64,000 nucleotides of DNA, taken from NCBI GenBank assembly GCA_963753585.1, contig CAVWCU010000001.1, positions 1,612,001 through 1,676,000 on the forward strand, given 5' to 3'. The notes below the pieces were generated by a model. It was not told the origin of the DNA, did not search any database, and was given only the letters and a program-made list of their open reading frames with translations. The DNA is from VRUE01 sp963753585 (lineage in GTDB: Bacteria; Actinomycetota; Thermoleophilia; Solirubrobacterales; 70-9). The position numbers were made by a program, and so were the translations under genes. Below are positions 34,603 through 45,229 of the stretch, one piece after another; the first letter of the stretch is position 1; each line of letters begins with the position of its first letter.

Positions 34603-36388
34603 ATGTTTATGTATCGACTCGCACAAAGCAGGCTGTCTCGTCGAGCACGCCTGAGCTTCGCCGCAGGCGTGCTCGGGCTGCTCTGCCTGCTCGCCGCGGC
34701 CTGGCAGCGCTCGGACGCGACGGCGGCCGAACCCCAGCCGCCCAGCTTCGTCGTGATCCAGACCGACGACCAGACCCTCGAGAGCCTCTACGCGACCTTC
34801 CGCCAGCCCGCCATCCGGGCGATGCCGAACACGGTCGACCTGATCGCCAAACGCGGCATGACCTTCAGCCGCTACTACGTGTCCTATCCCCTCTGCTGCC
34901 CGTCGAGGGTCAGCATGCTGACCGGCCGCTACGCGCACAACCACGGCGTCAAGGGGAACATCCAGCCCAACGGGGGCTATACGGGCTTCGCCTTTCGCGC
35001 AGCGGCGAGCCACAACATCGCAACCTGGCTGCAGGCCGCCGGCTACCGCACGATCCACGTCGGCAAGGCCCTCAACGGCTACGGCGACGAGCCCTATGAC
35101 AACGGGACCTCGGTGCCGCCGGGGTGGAACGCCTGGCACTCGGTCCTGAAAGCCGACACCCACCACTACTTCTACGGCTACTCGCTCAACAACAACGGCA
35201 CCATCGAAGGCCCGTTCGGGGATTCGGGGAGCTGGGAGACGCGCGAATACGGCGTCCGCGACGACCTCGGCTGCCCCTATGCCCCACTCAACGGCCTGCC
35301 CTGCTTCTACGAGACCGACACGCTGACCAACTACGCGATCGGAGAGCTGCAGGCAACGTCGCCCGAACAGCCCTTCTACCTCCAGCTCGACTACACCGCG
35401 CCGCACGGCGACTTCCGCCGGCCGGCCGGTCCCGAGCCGGCACCCCGCCACTACGACTGGTTCAAGGGCGCGCCGATGCCGCACAGCCGCTCCGAAGGCT
35501 TTGCCGAGGGCAACGTCGTCCGACAAGCCGAGCTTCATCCGCGGCTCCGAATACCTGACGCTTGGCGAGATCCACACCTACCGCATCTACTGGAACAAGC
35601 AGCTCGAGTCGCTGCGCGCGATCGACGACGGGGTGAAACTGCTGATGGACACGCTGGGCAGCCAGCACCGGCTGCGCAACACCTACGTCATCTTCACCTC
35701 CGACAACGGCTTCTTCTTCGGCGAGCACCGCCTGATCGGGGGCAAGTTCCTCGCCTACGAGCCCGCCACCCACCTGCCCTTCCTGATCCGCGGCCCCCGC
35801 ATTCGGCCCGGCTCGGAATCCGGCGAGCTGGTGCAGAACATCGACGTCGCCCCGACCATTCTCGAGCTGTCCGGCGCGCAAGCCGACAAGAGCATCGACG
35901 GGCGCTCGCTGGTGCCGTTCCTGCGCGACCCGGAACTGCGAACCCTGCGCCCCCTCCTCTACGAGTCCTTCGTCGAGACCTCCGACGTGACGGAAAACGG
36001 CGCGATCATCGAACGCGAGAGCAGCACGCCCACCGCGGCTCGAGCAAGTCGCGGAGCCTCGGCCTCGATCCTGGCGCCGCCGAAGGACTACGAGGGGATC
36101 CGCCTCGGCCCGTACAAGTACATCGCCTGGCCCAACGGCGAGAAGGAGCTCTACGACCTCGAAAAGGACCCGAACGAGCTCAACAACATCGTCCGCATCC
36201 CGAACTACTTCCCGATCCGCAACTACCTGCACCGGGAACTGCGCGACCTGGAGAACTGCGTCGGCCGAGGCTGCCACGAAGAAGCGTCTGAAATCCCCTT
36301 GACCCGCAAGGAACGTCAGGCAGAAATCCGGCGCAAGAAGCGGGAACTGCGCGAAAACCGCAAGGAGCAGAAGGAACAAAAACGGTAG
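34603..36388 (+). pseudogene. Secreted type I sulfatase, +1 shift
   Basis: An N-terminal signal/anchor (LSFAAGVLGLLCLLAAAW) precedes a formylglycine-type sulfatase: VVIQTDDQTLESLYAT (metal Asp pair), CCPSRVSMLTGRYAHNHG (CxPSR, with Cys converted to formylglycine), HVGKALNGYG, and in the second half FTSDNGFFFGEHRLIGGK. The frames join only if one base is removed near 35515-35519 (NVSDKPSFIRG results). The restored protein is about 594 residues with a Lys/Arg-rich tail. Sulfate-ester release outside the cell would fit the sulfate assimilation genes at 48-52 kb. Confidence 0.75.
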
Positions 36389-36396
36389 GTGCCTGG

Positions 36397-36488
36397 CCGG
36401 CGGGTCCTGTCGCCGTAGGGGACCCACCGCCCCTTCCGGTCGCTAAAGCGTCCTCAGGGGCGGTCCCCCCTACGACGCCACCCGCCGG
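36397..36488. repeat. Family A inverted repeat, copy A3
   Basis: In reverse orientation to A2, between convergent genes. On the minus strand it reads GCGGGTGGC, the variable arm GTCGTAGGGG, the core GAGGACGCTTTAGCGACCG, the complementary arm CCCCTACGGC, then GACAGGACCCGC. Core and ends equal A2, and the variable arms differ in a way that keeps most pairing. Confidence 0.8.
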
Positions 36489-36535
36489 AGAGGCGGCTAC
36501 CAGCTACAGCTGGCGTGTTTCTGGAGAGGAAGTAG

Positions 36536-38294
36536 CTACTCGATTACTGCCAGGACGTCGCCGGAGGAGACTGCGGCGCCCTCGGTCACATTGAGGCTTG
36601 TCACCTTGCCGGCGCGGTGGGCGACTATCTCGTTCTCCATCTTCATCGCCTCGATCACGCAGATCAGGTCGCCCTCGGCCACCTCGGCACCCTGCTCGAC
36701 GGCAACCTTGAAGACAGTGCCCTGCAGCGGCGAGGGCAGGGACTCGCTGGAGGCGCTGGAGCCCGAGCCGGATTTGCGCTCGCGTTTGGGCGGGCGCTTG
36801 CCACCCGCGGCTGCAACCGCTCCCCCGGCGATCGCCTCGCCGATCACCTTGACGTCGAAGAGCTTGCCCGAGACCTCGACCTTGTAGTCGCGGGCGATCT
36901 GCTCGCCCTTCTCGTCATCGGCGGGGGCGGCGACCGTCTCCGGCGCCGTCGACTTGAGCCAGTCGCGGTCTTCCATCAGGTCGCGGCAGGTCTCGCCGCC
37001 GACCCACTGCTCGGTGGCGAGCAGGGCCTTGTGGAAGGGGATCAGCGTGGTCAGGCCGCCGATCTCGTACTCGTCCAGCGCCCGCAGCATCCGCCGGGTC
37101 GCGTGCTCGCGGTCGACGTCCCAGACGATCAGCTTGGCCACCATCGGGTCGTACATCGGCGTCACCTCGGAGCCGGCCTCGACCCCGGAGTCGACGCGGA
37201 CTCCGGGGCCCGCCGGCTCGCGATAGTTGGTGATCGCGCCGGGCGCGGGGGCGAATTTCTTGTGCGCGGCCTCGGCGTTGATCCGGCACTCGATCGCCCA
37301 GCCGCGCAGCTGCACGTCCTCCTGGGCAACGGAGAGCGGCTCTCCGGCGGCGACGAGGACCTGCTCGCGGACGATGTCGATCCCGCTGACCATCTCGGTC
37401 ACGCAGTGCTCGACCTGCACCCGGGTGTTCATCTCGAGGAAGAAGTACTCCTCGCCGACCTGCATTCCCTCGACCGTGCCGGCGCCGCGGTAGCCGACCG
37501 CGGCGGCCGCGTCGGTGGCGATCTTGCCGATCCGCTCGCGCATCTCGGCGTCGACCCGCGGGCCGGGCGCCTCCTCGATCACCTTCTGGTGACGGCGCTG
37601 GACCGAGCAGTCGCGCTCGCCGAGGTGGATCACGTTGCCGTGGGCGTCGGCGAGGACCTGGACCTCGACGTGGCGCGGGTCCTCGAGGTAGCGCTCGACG
37701 TAGACGCGCGACGTCGGAGAAGAACTTCTCGCCTTCTCGGGCGGAGCCCTCGAAAGCCTCCTCCAGGTCGTCCGGCGTCATCGCGACGCGGAAGCCCTTG
37801 CCGCCACCGCCGCCCGCGGCCTTGCAGGCGACCGGGTAGCCGGCTTCCTCGGCCTGCTTGCGAGCCGCCTCGACGTCCGGTGCAGCCTCGGTCGCGCCGG
37901 GGACGATCGGCACCCCTGCCTCGGCCATGATCTCCCGCGCCCGGGTCTTCGAGCCCATCGCGTCGATCGCCTCGGGCGGCGGGCCGATGAAGACGATCCC
38001 GGCCTCGGCGCAAGCGCGGGCGAAGTCGGCGTTCTCGGCGAGGAAGCCGTAGCCGGGGTGGATCGCTTCGGCGCCCGCCTCCTTGGCGGTGTCGATGATC
38101 TTGGCGATGTTCAGATAGCTCTCAGCCGGGACCGCCGGACCGATCAGGAAGGCCTCGTCGGCCTCGCGCACGTGGGGGGCGTCGCGGTCGATCTCCGAGT
38201 AGACGGCGACCGATCCGATGCCCATCTCCTTGAGCGTGCGGGCGACCCGGATCGCGATCTCGCCGCTGTTGGCTATGAGGACCTTCTGGAACAC
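36536..38294 (-). pseudogene. Acyl-CoA carboxylase alpha chain (biotin carboxylase plus BCCP), +1 shift
   Basis: The N-terminal part FQKVLIANSGEIAIRVARTLKE is the biotin carboxylase start, with the ATP-grasp motif KAAGGGGGKGFRVA. The frame breaks after EKFFSD and resumes as SRVYVERYLEDPRHVEVQVL when one base near 37711-37714 is removed. It then carries HLGERDCSVQRRHQK, FLEMNTRVQVEHCVTEM and a C-terminal biotinyl domain with EAMKMEN. Restored length is about 585 residues. It carboxylates acetyl- or propionyl-CoA together with a beta chain not in this window. As an essential gene in most actinobacteria, a sequencing error is more likely than loss. Confidence 0.8.
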
Positions 38295-38332
38295 GGCGGC
38301 GCAGTCTAGTCATGGGCGGGGCGGGAGGGTGG

Positions 38333-38421
38333 GGTGATGGGGATGCCCCTGGTCTGACAAATCGCGCGCTAATTAGCGCGCGATTTTGAGTATCCGCCAG
38401 CCCAGGGGCATCCCCATCACC
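38333..38421. repeat. Family B inverted repeat, copy B1
   Basis: Twenty-base outer arms (38333-38352 and 38402-38421) enclose CTGACAA, an inner hairpin ATCGCGCGCTAATTAGCGCG onward, and TTTGAGTATCCGCCAG. The two short words are identical in B2 while outer and inner arms differ. It lies between divergently transcribed genes. Confidence 0.8.
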
Positions 38422-38556
38422 CTCTTCGACGCTCCCAAAGACTGCGCCGCCGCCATGGCCCTTCGGCCGAGAGCTTTGGATCCGTCGCTGATCGATTGGA
38501 CCACCCCATAGGTGGGTCAATCGATCAGGCACTCATGCAATAGCTTGTTCGACCTT

Positions 38557-39384
38557 GTGTTGATCGAGCTTCAGAGTCATTCGACGGTTTCCGACGGGCA
38601 GCTGGCGCCGGGGGAAGTGGTTGCCCAGGCTTGGGAAGCAGGGGTGACGACGCTGGCGCTGACGGATCACGATGCGGTTTCCGGGGTGCCCGAGGCGGCG
38701 GAGGCGGCGAAGGGGCTGGGGATCGAGTTGGTGCCGGCGATCGAGATGTCCTGCGTGCACGAGTACGCGGAAGACCTGCATGTCTGCGGGTACTGGGTCG
38801 ACCTGGAGAAGATCGCGCCGGCCTGCGAGCGGGCGCAGCAGGAGCGGGTCAACCGGGCCGGCGAGATCATCGAACGGCTGCGGAAATGGGGCTTCGAAGT
38901 CAAGCTCGAGGACGCCGAACGCGAAGCGGGCGACGCGCTCTCGATCGGCCGCCCCCACATCGCCCGCGCCGCAGGAGCGACCGGCGACCTCGGCCCCTTC
39001 TTCGAGGAGTACCTCGTCCCCGGAGCCAAGGCCTTCGTGGCGCGCCGCTGGCCGACAGCTGAGCAAGCCATCGAGATCATCCGCGAAGCCGGCGGCGTCG
39101 CCGTAATCGCCCACCCCTACTGGGACATCTCAGACCCGAACGAGGTCGAGGACCTGATCCGCTCTGCGGGCGCCGACGGTATCGAGGCCTTCTACCCAAC
39201 CCACAGCAAGGAGCAGACCGAACACCTGCTTCAGCTATGCGAGGAGCTCGACCTCATCCCCACCGGCTCCTCCGATTACCACGGCCCTACCCACAAGACC
39301 TTCTCGAAATTCGGCGACTACGACACATACGGCCTGGGCAAGCCTCAGGTTCCCGCCCGTCCTCCTCACCCTCCCGTGCATTAG
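38557..39384 (+). CDS. PHP-domain phosphoesterase
   Basis: A 275-residue protein. IELQSHSTVSDGQLAP (metal His pair, with HSTxSDG as in the TrpH/YciV group), ALTDHDAVSGVPEAA, PAIEMSC, GRPHIARA, IAHPYW and GSSDYHGPTH are the successive PHP metal motifs. Relatives act as 5'-3' RNA/DNA trimming nucleases or nucleoside 3',5'-bisphosphatases. The start is GTG 38557 or the adjacent TTG. Its stop overlaps the first iron box. Confidence 0.85.
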   Translation: MLIELQSHSTVSDGQLAPGEVVAQAWEAGVTTLALTDHDAVSGVPEAAEAAKGLGIELVPAIEMSCVHEYAEDLHVCGYWVDLEKIAPACERAQQERVNRAGEIIERLRKWGFEVKLEDAEREAGDALSIGRPHIARAAGATGDLGPFFEEYLVPGAKAFVARRWPTAEQAIEIIREAGGVAVIAHPYWDISDPNEVEDLIRSAGADGIEAFYPTHSKEQTEHLLQLCEELDLIPTGSSDYHGPTHKTFSKFGDYDTYGLGKPQVPARPPHPPVH

Positions 39385-39394
39385 GGTGCCCTAA
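39381..39394. promoter_or_regulatory. Iron-box-like operator 1
   Basis: TTAGGGTGCCCTAA, 2 bases before the DUF2470 gene. The identical 14-mer occurs at 39730-39743 and 42774-42787, always just before heme/iron genes. The TTAGG half-site resembles DtxR/IdeR sites but with a shorter spacer. Confidence 0.65.
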
Positions 39395-39396
39395 CG

Positions 39397-39699
39397 ATGA
39401 AGGTCGGAGATCCAGTCAGCGAAGGCGCCGAGGGCGCCATCACCCATCTCAATGAGGACCACGACGACGCGCTGCTGGATATGGCGCGGGCGATCGGTGG
39501 CTGCCCGGAGGCGACTGCCGCGCGCTGCGTGGACGCGGACCGCACCGGGCTCGATCTAATCGCCGAGACACCAAGCGGCGAGACCCCGGTGCGGGTGGCT
39601 TACGACGAGCCGATCGAGGGGCCTGAGGGACTGCGCAAGGCGACCGTCACGCTGGCGCATCGCGCCCGGGAGATCTTGGGCAGCAAGCCGAATAGCTGA
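39397..39699 (+). CDS. DUF2470 (HugZ C-terminal-like) protein
   Basis: A 100-residue protein: EGAITHLNEDHDDALLDMARAIGG and DRTGLDLIAETPSGETPVRVAYDEP match DUF2470, the domain found at the C-terminus of HugZ-type heme oxygenases. Here it stands alone. An iron box directly before the start and the heme genes downstream suggest heme handling or release of iron from heme. Confidence 0.8.
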   Translation: MKVGDPVSEGAEGAITHLNEDHDDALLDMARAIGGCPEATAARCVDADRTGLDLIAETPSGETPVRVAYDEPIEGPEGLRKATVTLAHRAREILGSKPNS

Positions 39700-39710
39700 T
39701 CTTTGGCTAC

Positions 39711-39743
39711 CCTAATTAGGTAAACCTAATTAGGGTGCCCTAA
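39711..39743. promoter_or_regulatory. Tandem iron-box-like operators 2
   Basis: TTAGGTAAACCTAA (39716-39729) abuts TTAGGGTGCCCTAA (39730-39743), preceded by CCTAATTAGG. This gives two or three overlapping TTAGG dyads before the IsdG-like gene and the ABC transporter. It is probably the main iron-responsive control site of the cluster. Confidence 0.7.
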
Positions 39744-39780
39744 GTCAGATACAACGGGCACCCGCGAAAGGAGCGGGGCC

Positions 39781-40086
39781 TTGGTAACGGTGATGAATGT
39801 GGTGCAGGTGCACGAGGAGCGTCGGGAGGCGTTCGAGCGTGCCTTCCTCGAGCGCGAGAGCCACGTGCAGAAGGCCGAGGGCTTCGTCGGGTTCGAGCTG
39901 CTGCGGCGCGAAGGCGACGGCGTGGGCGAGTACGTGGTGCTCAGCCGCTGGGAGAGCGACGAGGCGTTCAAGGCCTGGGTCAACAGCGACCTCTTCAAGA
40001 TGAGCCACCGCCACGCCGACGGCGAGCTGGCCCACGGCAGCGAGGTGCGCCGCTACGAGGTGATCGACGCCAAGGTGCCGGCGTGA
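39781..40086 (+). CDS. Heme-degrading monooxygenase (IsdG/HmoA/MhuD-like ABM domain)
   Basis: A 101-residue alpha/beta-barrel monooxygenase. MNVVQVHEERREAFERAFLERE, KAEGFVGFELLRR, VVLSRWESDEAFKAWVNSDLF and SHRHAD are the usual signatures, and the His in KMSHRH would ligate heme. TTG 39781 is favoured because AAAGGAG at 39767-39773 is 7 bases before it, whereas ATG 39793 is too far. It would open heme and release iron in the cytoplasm. The stop overlaps the next start (GTGA). Confidence 0.85.
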   Translation: MVTVMNVVQVHEERREAFERAFLERESHVQKAEGFVGFELLRREGDGVGEYVVLSRWESDEAFKAWVNSDLFKMSHRHADGELAHGSEVRRYEVIDAKVPA

Positions 40087-40933
40087 GACGAGCCGTCCTC
40101 GCAATCTTCCTCGCCGCGGCCCTCTGCCTGCCCGCCGCGGCGCAGGCGGCCCCGCAGCGGATCGTCGCGCTGACGCCGTTCGGGGCCAACACGCTGGTCA
40201 AGCTCGGCGTCGAGCCGGTCGGGATCGGCCAGACGCTGGGCGGCCAGGAACGCTTCTCGCCGAAGCTGAAGGACGTCACCGTCCTGCCCCTCTCCCACCC
40301 CAACGGGCCGAACCTCGAGCAGCTCGCCTCGCTCGACCCCGACCTGGTGCTTCTCCTCGCCGACCTGGGCGAAGGGCAACGAGTCGATGGGCGACCTCGG
40401 CATCCGCGTCTTGATCCGCGAGCCGCGCAGCGTCACCGGCGCCTACGGCCAGACCCTGGCGATCGGCCGGCTGGTCGGCAAGCGTCAAGCAGGCGAAAGC
40501 CCTCGTCAAGTCGATGAAGAAAGGGGTCGCGCGGGCCCGCAAGGGCATCGAGGAGCACCCCACCGTGATGCTGATCCTCGGCGTCGGCCGCACCCCGTTC
40601 ACCTTCCTGCCCAACAGCTGGGGCGGGGACCTGGTCACCAAGGCGGGCGGCGAGCTGCTCACCGGCGGGGTCGAGTCGGACTCCGGCTTCGAGCGGATCT
40701 CCGACGAGGTCGTGGTCGCCGAAGACCCCGACGTGATCATCGCCGTGCCCCACGCCAACGAGGAGGACATCCCCAGCCTGACCGAGTACCTGCGGACCAA
40801 CCCGGCCTGGGCGACGACCTCGGCGGTGCGCAACGACCGCATCTACATCTCGGTCGACAACTCGCTGCTGCAGGCCGGCACCGACGTCGCCCGCACGATC
40901 CGCAAGGTTCGGCGCGTCTACCTAGAGAACTGA
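40083..40933 (+). pseudogene. Heme/iron ABC transporter substrate-binding protein, two +1 shifts
   Basis: The signal peptide (LAIFLAAALCLPAAAQA) and RIVALTPFGANTLVKLGVEPVGIG are typical of helical-backbone (BtuF/HmuT/FecB) binding proteins. The frame breaks at about 40353-40356 (restored SPTWAKGNESMGDLGI) and again at T40485 (restored GKRKQAKALVKSMKK), each by one extra base. It ends VRRVYLEN, about 282 residues. The conserved sequence is otherwise intact. It should bind heme or a ferric chelate outside the membrane for the permease and ATPase next to it. Confidence 0.75.
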
Positions 40934-40939
40934 TTCCCC

Positions 40940-41923
40940 TTGGCTCGCCGCACCCTCGTCTTCGCGGCGCTGCTCGCCGCGCTCGCGATCGCCGTCGTCG
41001 CCTCGCTGGCGCTGGGCGCGGTCAAGGTCCCCTTCGCGGAGGTGATCGACATCCTCCTCGGCAACGGCGGCGGCGGGCCCAACCAGCAGATCGTCGAGAC
41101 GCTGCGCCTGCCGCGCACGGTCGAGGCGATGGTGGTCGGCGCCGCGCTCGGGATCGCCGGGGCGATCCTGCAGGGGGCGCTCGCCAACCCGCTCGCCTCG
41201 CCCGACGTGATCGGCGTCACCGGCGGCGCGGGCTTCGGCGCGATCCTGATCATCATCCTCTTCCCCGGCTCGATCGCGCTGCTGCCGGTCGGAGCGCTCG
41301 CCTTCGGGCTGCTGGCCGCGGCGCTGGTCTTCTCGATCGCCTGGTCGGGCGCCAACCGCGGCTCGACCGGCAAGGTGATCCTCGCCGGGATCGCGATCCT
41401 CTCGCTCTTCACGGCCGGCACGACGGGACTGCTGGCGGCCTACCCCGAGCGCGCCCCGTCGGCGATCTTCTTCATCGCCGGCGGCCTGACCTCGAGCGGC
41501 TGGGACGAGCTGGAGACGATCTGGCCCTACTTCGCCGCCGGCTTCATCTGCGCCGCGCTGCCTGATCCGCCCGCTCGACCGCCTCGCCCTCGGCGACGAC
41601 GTCGCCGCCTCGCTCGGCTCGCGGCCCCACCTGATCCGGCTCGGCGCCGCGGTCGCGGCGGCGCTGCTCGCCGCCGCCTCGGCGGCGATCGCCGGCCTGC
41701 TCGGCTTCCTCGGCCTGGTCGTCCCGCACGTCGTGCGGATGGCCGGCGGCACCTCCAGCCACACCTTCGTCGTCCCCGCCTCGGCGATCGGCGGCGCCGC
41801 CCTGCTTGCCGCCGGCGACACCCTCGCCCGCACCCTGCGGGCGCCGATCGAGATGCCGGTCGGGCCTTTCATGGTCGTGCTCGGCGTGCCCCTCTTCCTC
41901 TGGCTGCTGCGCAAGGTCGTCTG

Positions 41924-41924
<1 letters not shown>
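40940..41924 (+). pseudogene. FecCD-family ABC transporter permease, +1 shift
   Basis: TTG start 6 bases after the binding protein. Many membrane helices and the FecCD signatures LRLPRTVEAMVVGAALGIAGAILQG, NPLASPDVIGVTGGAGFGA and GLLGFLGLVVPHVVRMAGG are visible. The frame is lost after CAAL at about 41561 (one extra C) and restored as LIRPLDRLALGDDVAASLG to the stop at 41922-41924, about 328 residues. The stop overlaps the ATPase start (TGATG). Confidence 0.8.
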
Positions 41925-42748
<824 letters not shown>

Positions 42749-42773
42749 TTCCGACTTTGTTAGTGTGAATTTA

Positions 42774-42787
42774 TTAGGGTGCCCTAA
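42774..42787. promoter_or_regulatory. Iron-box-like operator 3
   Basis: TTAGGGTGCCCTAA inside TTATTAG...CTAATTC, an extended dyad, 67 bases before the first HtaA gene. It is the third identical copy of the word in this cluster and marks a second promoter for the HtaA/ExbB part. Confidence 0.65.
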
Positions 42788-42854
42788 TTCAGAGCGCCAA
42801 AGAAAACGCCGCACTTGTGCCGGGTGCGAAACGAGGACAAGGAGGCTCCTCCAG

Positions 42855-43985
42855 ATGAGTTCCGACGAAGCAAGCAACCGAGTCGGCCGAGCCGTGATCG
42901 CGCTCGCCGCACTCGTGGCCGCGACGGTCGCCATGGCGGCGCCGGCAAGCGCCGCGACTGGACAGGGCACCGCGGCGATCGGCCTCGCCGAGCACAGCAA
43001 GGGCCGCACCCTGAGCGGCCAAGGCGTGAAGATCCTCGCCGGCTCCCCAGCGACCAGGACGGGCAACACCCTGAACCTGCCGATCTCGGCGGTGGACCCA
43101 GGCGCCGAGGCGGCCGCGACAGCCGGCGGCTGGCTGCGCTTCAAGCGGGGCAAACGGGGCGTGACCCTGACCGACCTTCGCTTCGACCTCACCGCGGGGA
43201 CCCTGAGGGGGGAGCTCGGTGACGAAGAGATCGCCGTCTTCGAGCTCGGCGGCGCCGCAGCGGTCAACTCCTCCAACGGCAGCGTCGCCCTGGATGGGGG
43301 AAAGCTGAGGCTCACGAAGATCGCGGCGCTGGCGCTGCGAGACGAGCTCCGTCTCGCCCGTGCCCTGAAGCGCAGCGGAATCGGCACGGTCGGCCTCTCC
43401 GCGAAGGCCGACCCGGTTCTCGCGGCGGCAAGGCCGGTCGTCTCGGGTGGCGCCACCTGGGGCGTCCGCTCGGCCCTGCGCGGCTACGTCCTCTCGCCCC
43501 CGGCGGGCACGATCTCACTGGCCGGTGGGGCCACTGCAAACGGGCCGCTGACGAGCCCGGCAACCGTCTTCAGCTTCCCTACTGCTAGCGGGATCTCAAC
43601 CAAGGGGCTCTACGGAGCCAGTGACAAGCTGCTGCTCGAGGTCGACGGAAGCGTGACGTTCGCCAAGCCGGCCCACTGCATCGAGGCGCTTCGGTTCGCC
43701 AACCTCGAGGTCCGGATCGACGGCGCCAACTCCGCGATCGTCGTCGACACGACCTTCGACGAAGGGGCGCCGTGCCCTGACGAAGCGCCGGTGACGACCG
43801 AGGACGTGGAGCTCGGCAAGCTCGACCTCAGTGGCATCTCGCCGGCCTACTCGGCCGACGGCCAGACCGTCACCTGGACCGCGATTCCGGCGACCGTGAC
43901 GCCGGACGGGGAAACCGCGTTCGGCGGGTTCCTCAAAACGGGGGCCGAACTGGAACCGATCACGATCTCGGTCGGGCTCGGGTGA
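42855..43985 (+). CDS. HtaA-domain heme-binding surface protein
   Basis: A 376-residue exported protein with a signal peptide (IALAALVAATVAMAAPASAA). AAGGWLRFKRGKRGVTLTDLRFDLT and ATWGVRSALRGYVLSPPAGTISLAGGA are HtaA-like, the second being the typical WGVxxSxRxYV start. AAGGAGG at 42839-42845 supports ATG 42855. In corynebacteria HtaA binds heme at the surface with HmuTUV, and the same pairing holds here. No clear C-terminal anchor is seen. Confidence 0.75.
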   Translation: MSSDEASNRVGRAVIALAALVAATVAMAAPASAATGQGTAAIGLAEHSKGRTLSGQGVKILAGSPATRTGNTLNLPISAVDPGAEAAATAGGWLRFKRGKRGVTLTDLRFDLTAGTLRGELGDEEIAVFELGGAAAVNSSNGSVALDGGKLRLTKIAALALRDELRLARALKRSGIGTVGLSAKADPVLAAARPVVSGGATWGVRSALRGYVLSPPAGTISLAGGATANGPLTSPATVFSFPTASGISTKGLYGASDKLLLEVDGSVTFAKPAHCIEALRFANLEVRIDGANSAIVVDTTFDEGAPCPDEAPVTTEDVELGKLDLSGISPAYSADGQTVTWTAIPATVTPDGETAFGGFLKTGAELEPITISVGLG

Positions 43986-45229
43986 TCCCAGCGCGCACCA
44001 GAGCACGGTGCGGCTTCGCGACGGCGGCGGTCATCGCCGCCGTCGCGGCCTTCCCGGCGGCGTCCCTCGGGGCTTCCGGGACGACGACGCTGGCGCTGAA
44101 CGGGCTGGCAGCGAAATCGCTGCGCCAGAGCGGGGTCCACCTCGTCCCGCTGAAGCCGGCGAAAGGCGCCAAGAGCCGGATCGGGCTGCCGGTGCGCGCG
44201 GGCCTTGCCGGCGCCTCGATCACCGTCCTCACCCACGGTGGTGGGATCTCGGCGAAGCTCCCCGGCGGCAAGTCCCTGCGCCTGACCAAGCTCCGCCTCC
44301 TGCTCGGCAAGCGCTCGCGGGTGACCGCCAGCGCGGCCGGCGAGGGCATCGACCTCTTTCGCATCGCCCGCGGCGGCAAGCGCAAGGTCGATCCGATCGC
44401 CGGCTCGGTCGAGCTGCGCGACCTTCGCCTGAAGCTGACCCGCGAAGCGGCTCGCGCGCTGGCGGTCCCTCAGAAGAGCCGCAAAGACGCCAGTGGGGAT
44501 GGCGATCGCCAAGTCACCGGGGTTTTCGGGACGCTCTCCTCACGCGCGGCCGGGCTGACCGCCTCCGGCGACGCCCCAGGGCAGGGGAAGAGCGCGGCAG
44601 AGGGATCGACTGGCTGCCCGCTGCCAAGCGGTGCCGGCCCCGCCCCGCAGGACCCGTTGCCGGTCGCGACACGGCCACCCGGTGCAGCCGACGTCACCGG
44701 CGCGACGATCGACTGGCACGTACGCGAGTCCTTCATCCGCTACATCGCCACCGGCGAGGGCACGAGCGTCTCCGGCGGCGCCACGGCGGACCCGCCCGTC
44801 CTGCTGGACGGCGCCTCGACTCCGCTGACGTATGACTTCCACTTTCCCTTCGCCGGCGGCTGGCACGACGGCGGCGCCAACCCGGGCCCCACCGACGACA
44901 CGGCGGCGATCTACTACGGCGGTGCCGTCCGCTTCCTCTACAGCGGCCACGAAATCGACCTGGCGGTATCGGCGCCGGAGATCGAGATCGCCGGGGGCGC
45001 CTCGCGGGCGATCTTCGCCGTGGCCGAGGACGGCGGAGCCGGTGTCCGCCAGGTCCTGGTCAACCTCGACCTCAGCCGGGCGGGGGCAGTCGCGGTCAGC
45101 GGCAACACGCACGTCTACGAACGGGTGCCGGGGGCGATCCCCTCAGGCACCGCAACCTCGGTCTTCGCCGGCTTCTACGCGCCCGGCACGGAGTTCGGAT
45201 GCTTCACCGTCCGCTACACGACCGGCTGA
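43982..45229 (+). CDS. HtaA-domain heme-binding protein
   Basis: A 415-residue exported protein whose GTG overlaps the stop of the first HtaA gene (GTGA). Signal peptide ATAAVIAAVAAFPAASLGA. The N-terminal half resembles the first protein (LRLTKLRLLLGKRSRVTASAAG). The C-terminal half is a clear HtaA domain: ATIDWHVRESFIRYIATGEG, GGATADPP, YYGGAVRFLYSGHEIDLAVSAPEIEI and VSGNTHVYERVPG. Single Cys residues occur in each half. A role in extracellular heme capture or transfer is inferred. Confidence 0.8.
   Translation: MIPARTRARCGFATAAVIAAVAAFPAASLGASGTTTLALNGLAAKSLRQSGVHLVPLKPAKGAKSRIGLPVRAGLAGASITVLTHGGGISAKLPGGKSLRLTKLRLLLGKRSRVTASAAGEGIDLFRIARGGKRKVDPIAGSVELRDLRLKLTREAARALAVPQKSRKDASGDGDRQVTGVFGTLSSRAAGLTASGDAPGQGKSAAEGSTGCPLPSGAGPAPQDPLPVATRPPGAADVTGATIDWHVRESFIRYIATGEGTSVSGGATADPPVLLDGASTPLTYDFHFPFAGGWHDGGANPGPTDDTAAIYYGGAVRFLYSGHEIDLAVSAPEIEIAGGASRAIFAVAEDGGAGVRQVLVNLDLSRAGAVAVSGNTHVYERVPGAIPSGTATSVFAGFYAPGTEFGCFTVRYTTG

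Noticed and set aside
36397..36488. Family A repeats as plain rho-independent terminators
   Set aside because: There is no T-run after the stems, and one copy lies between divergent genes where no terminator is needed.
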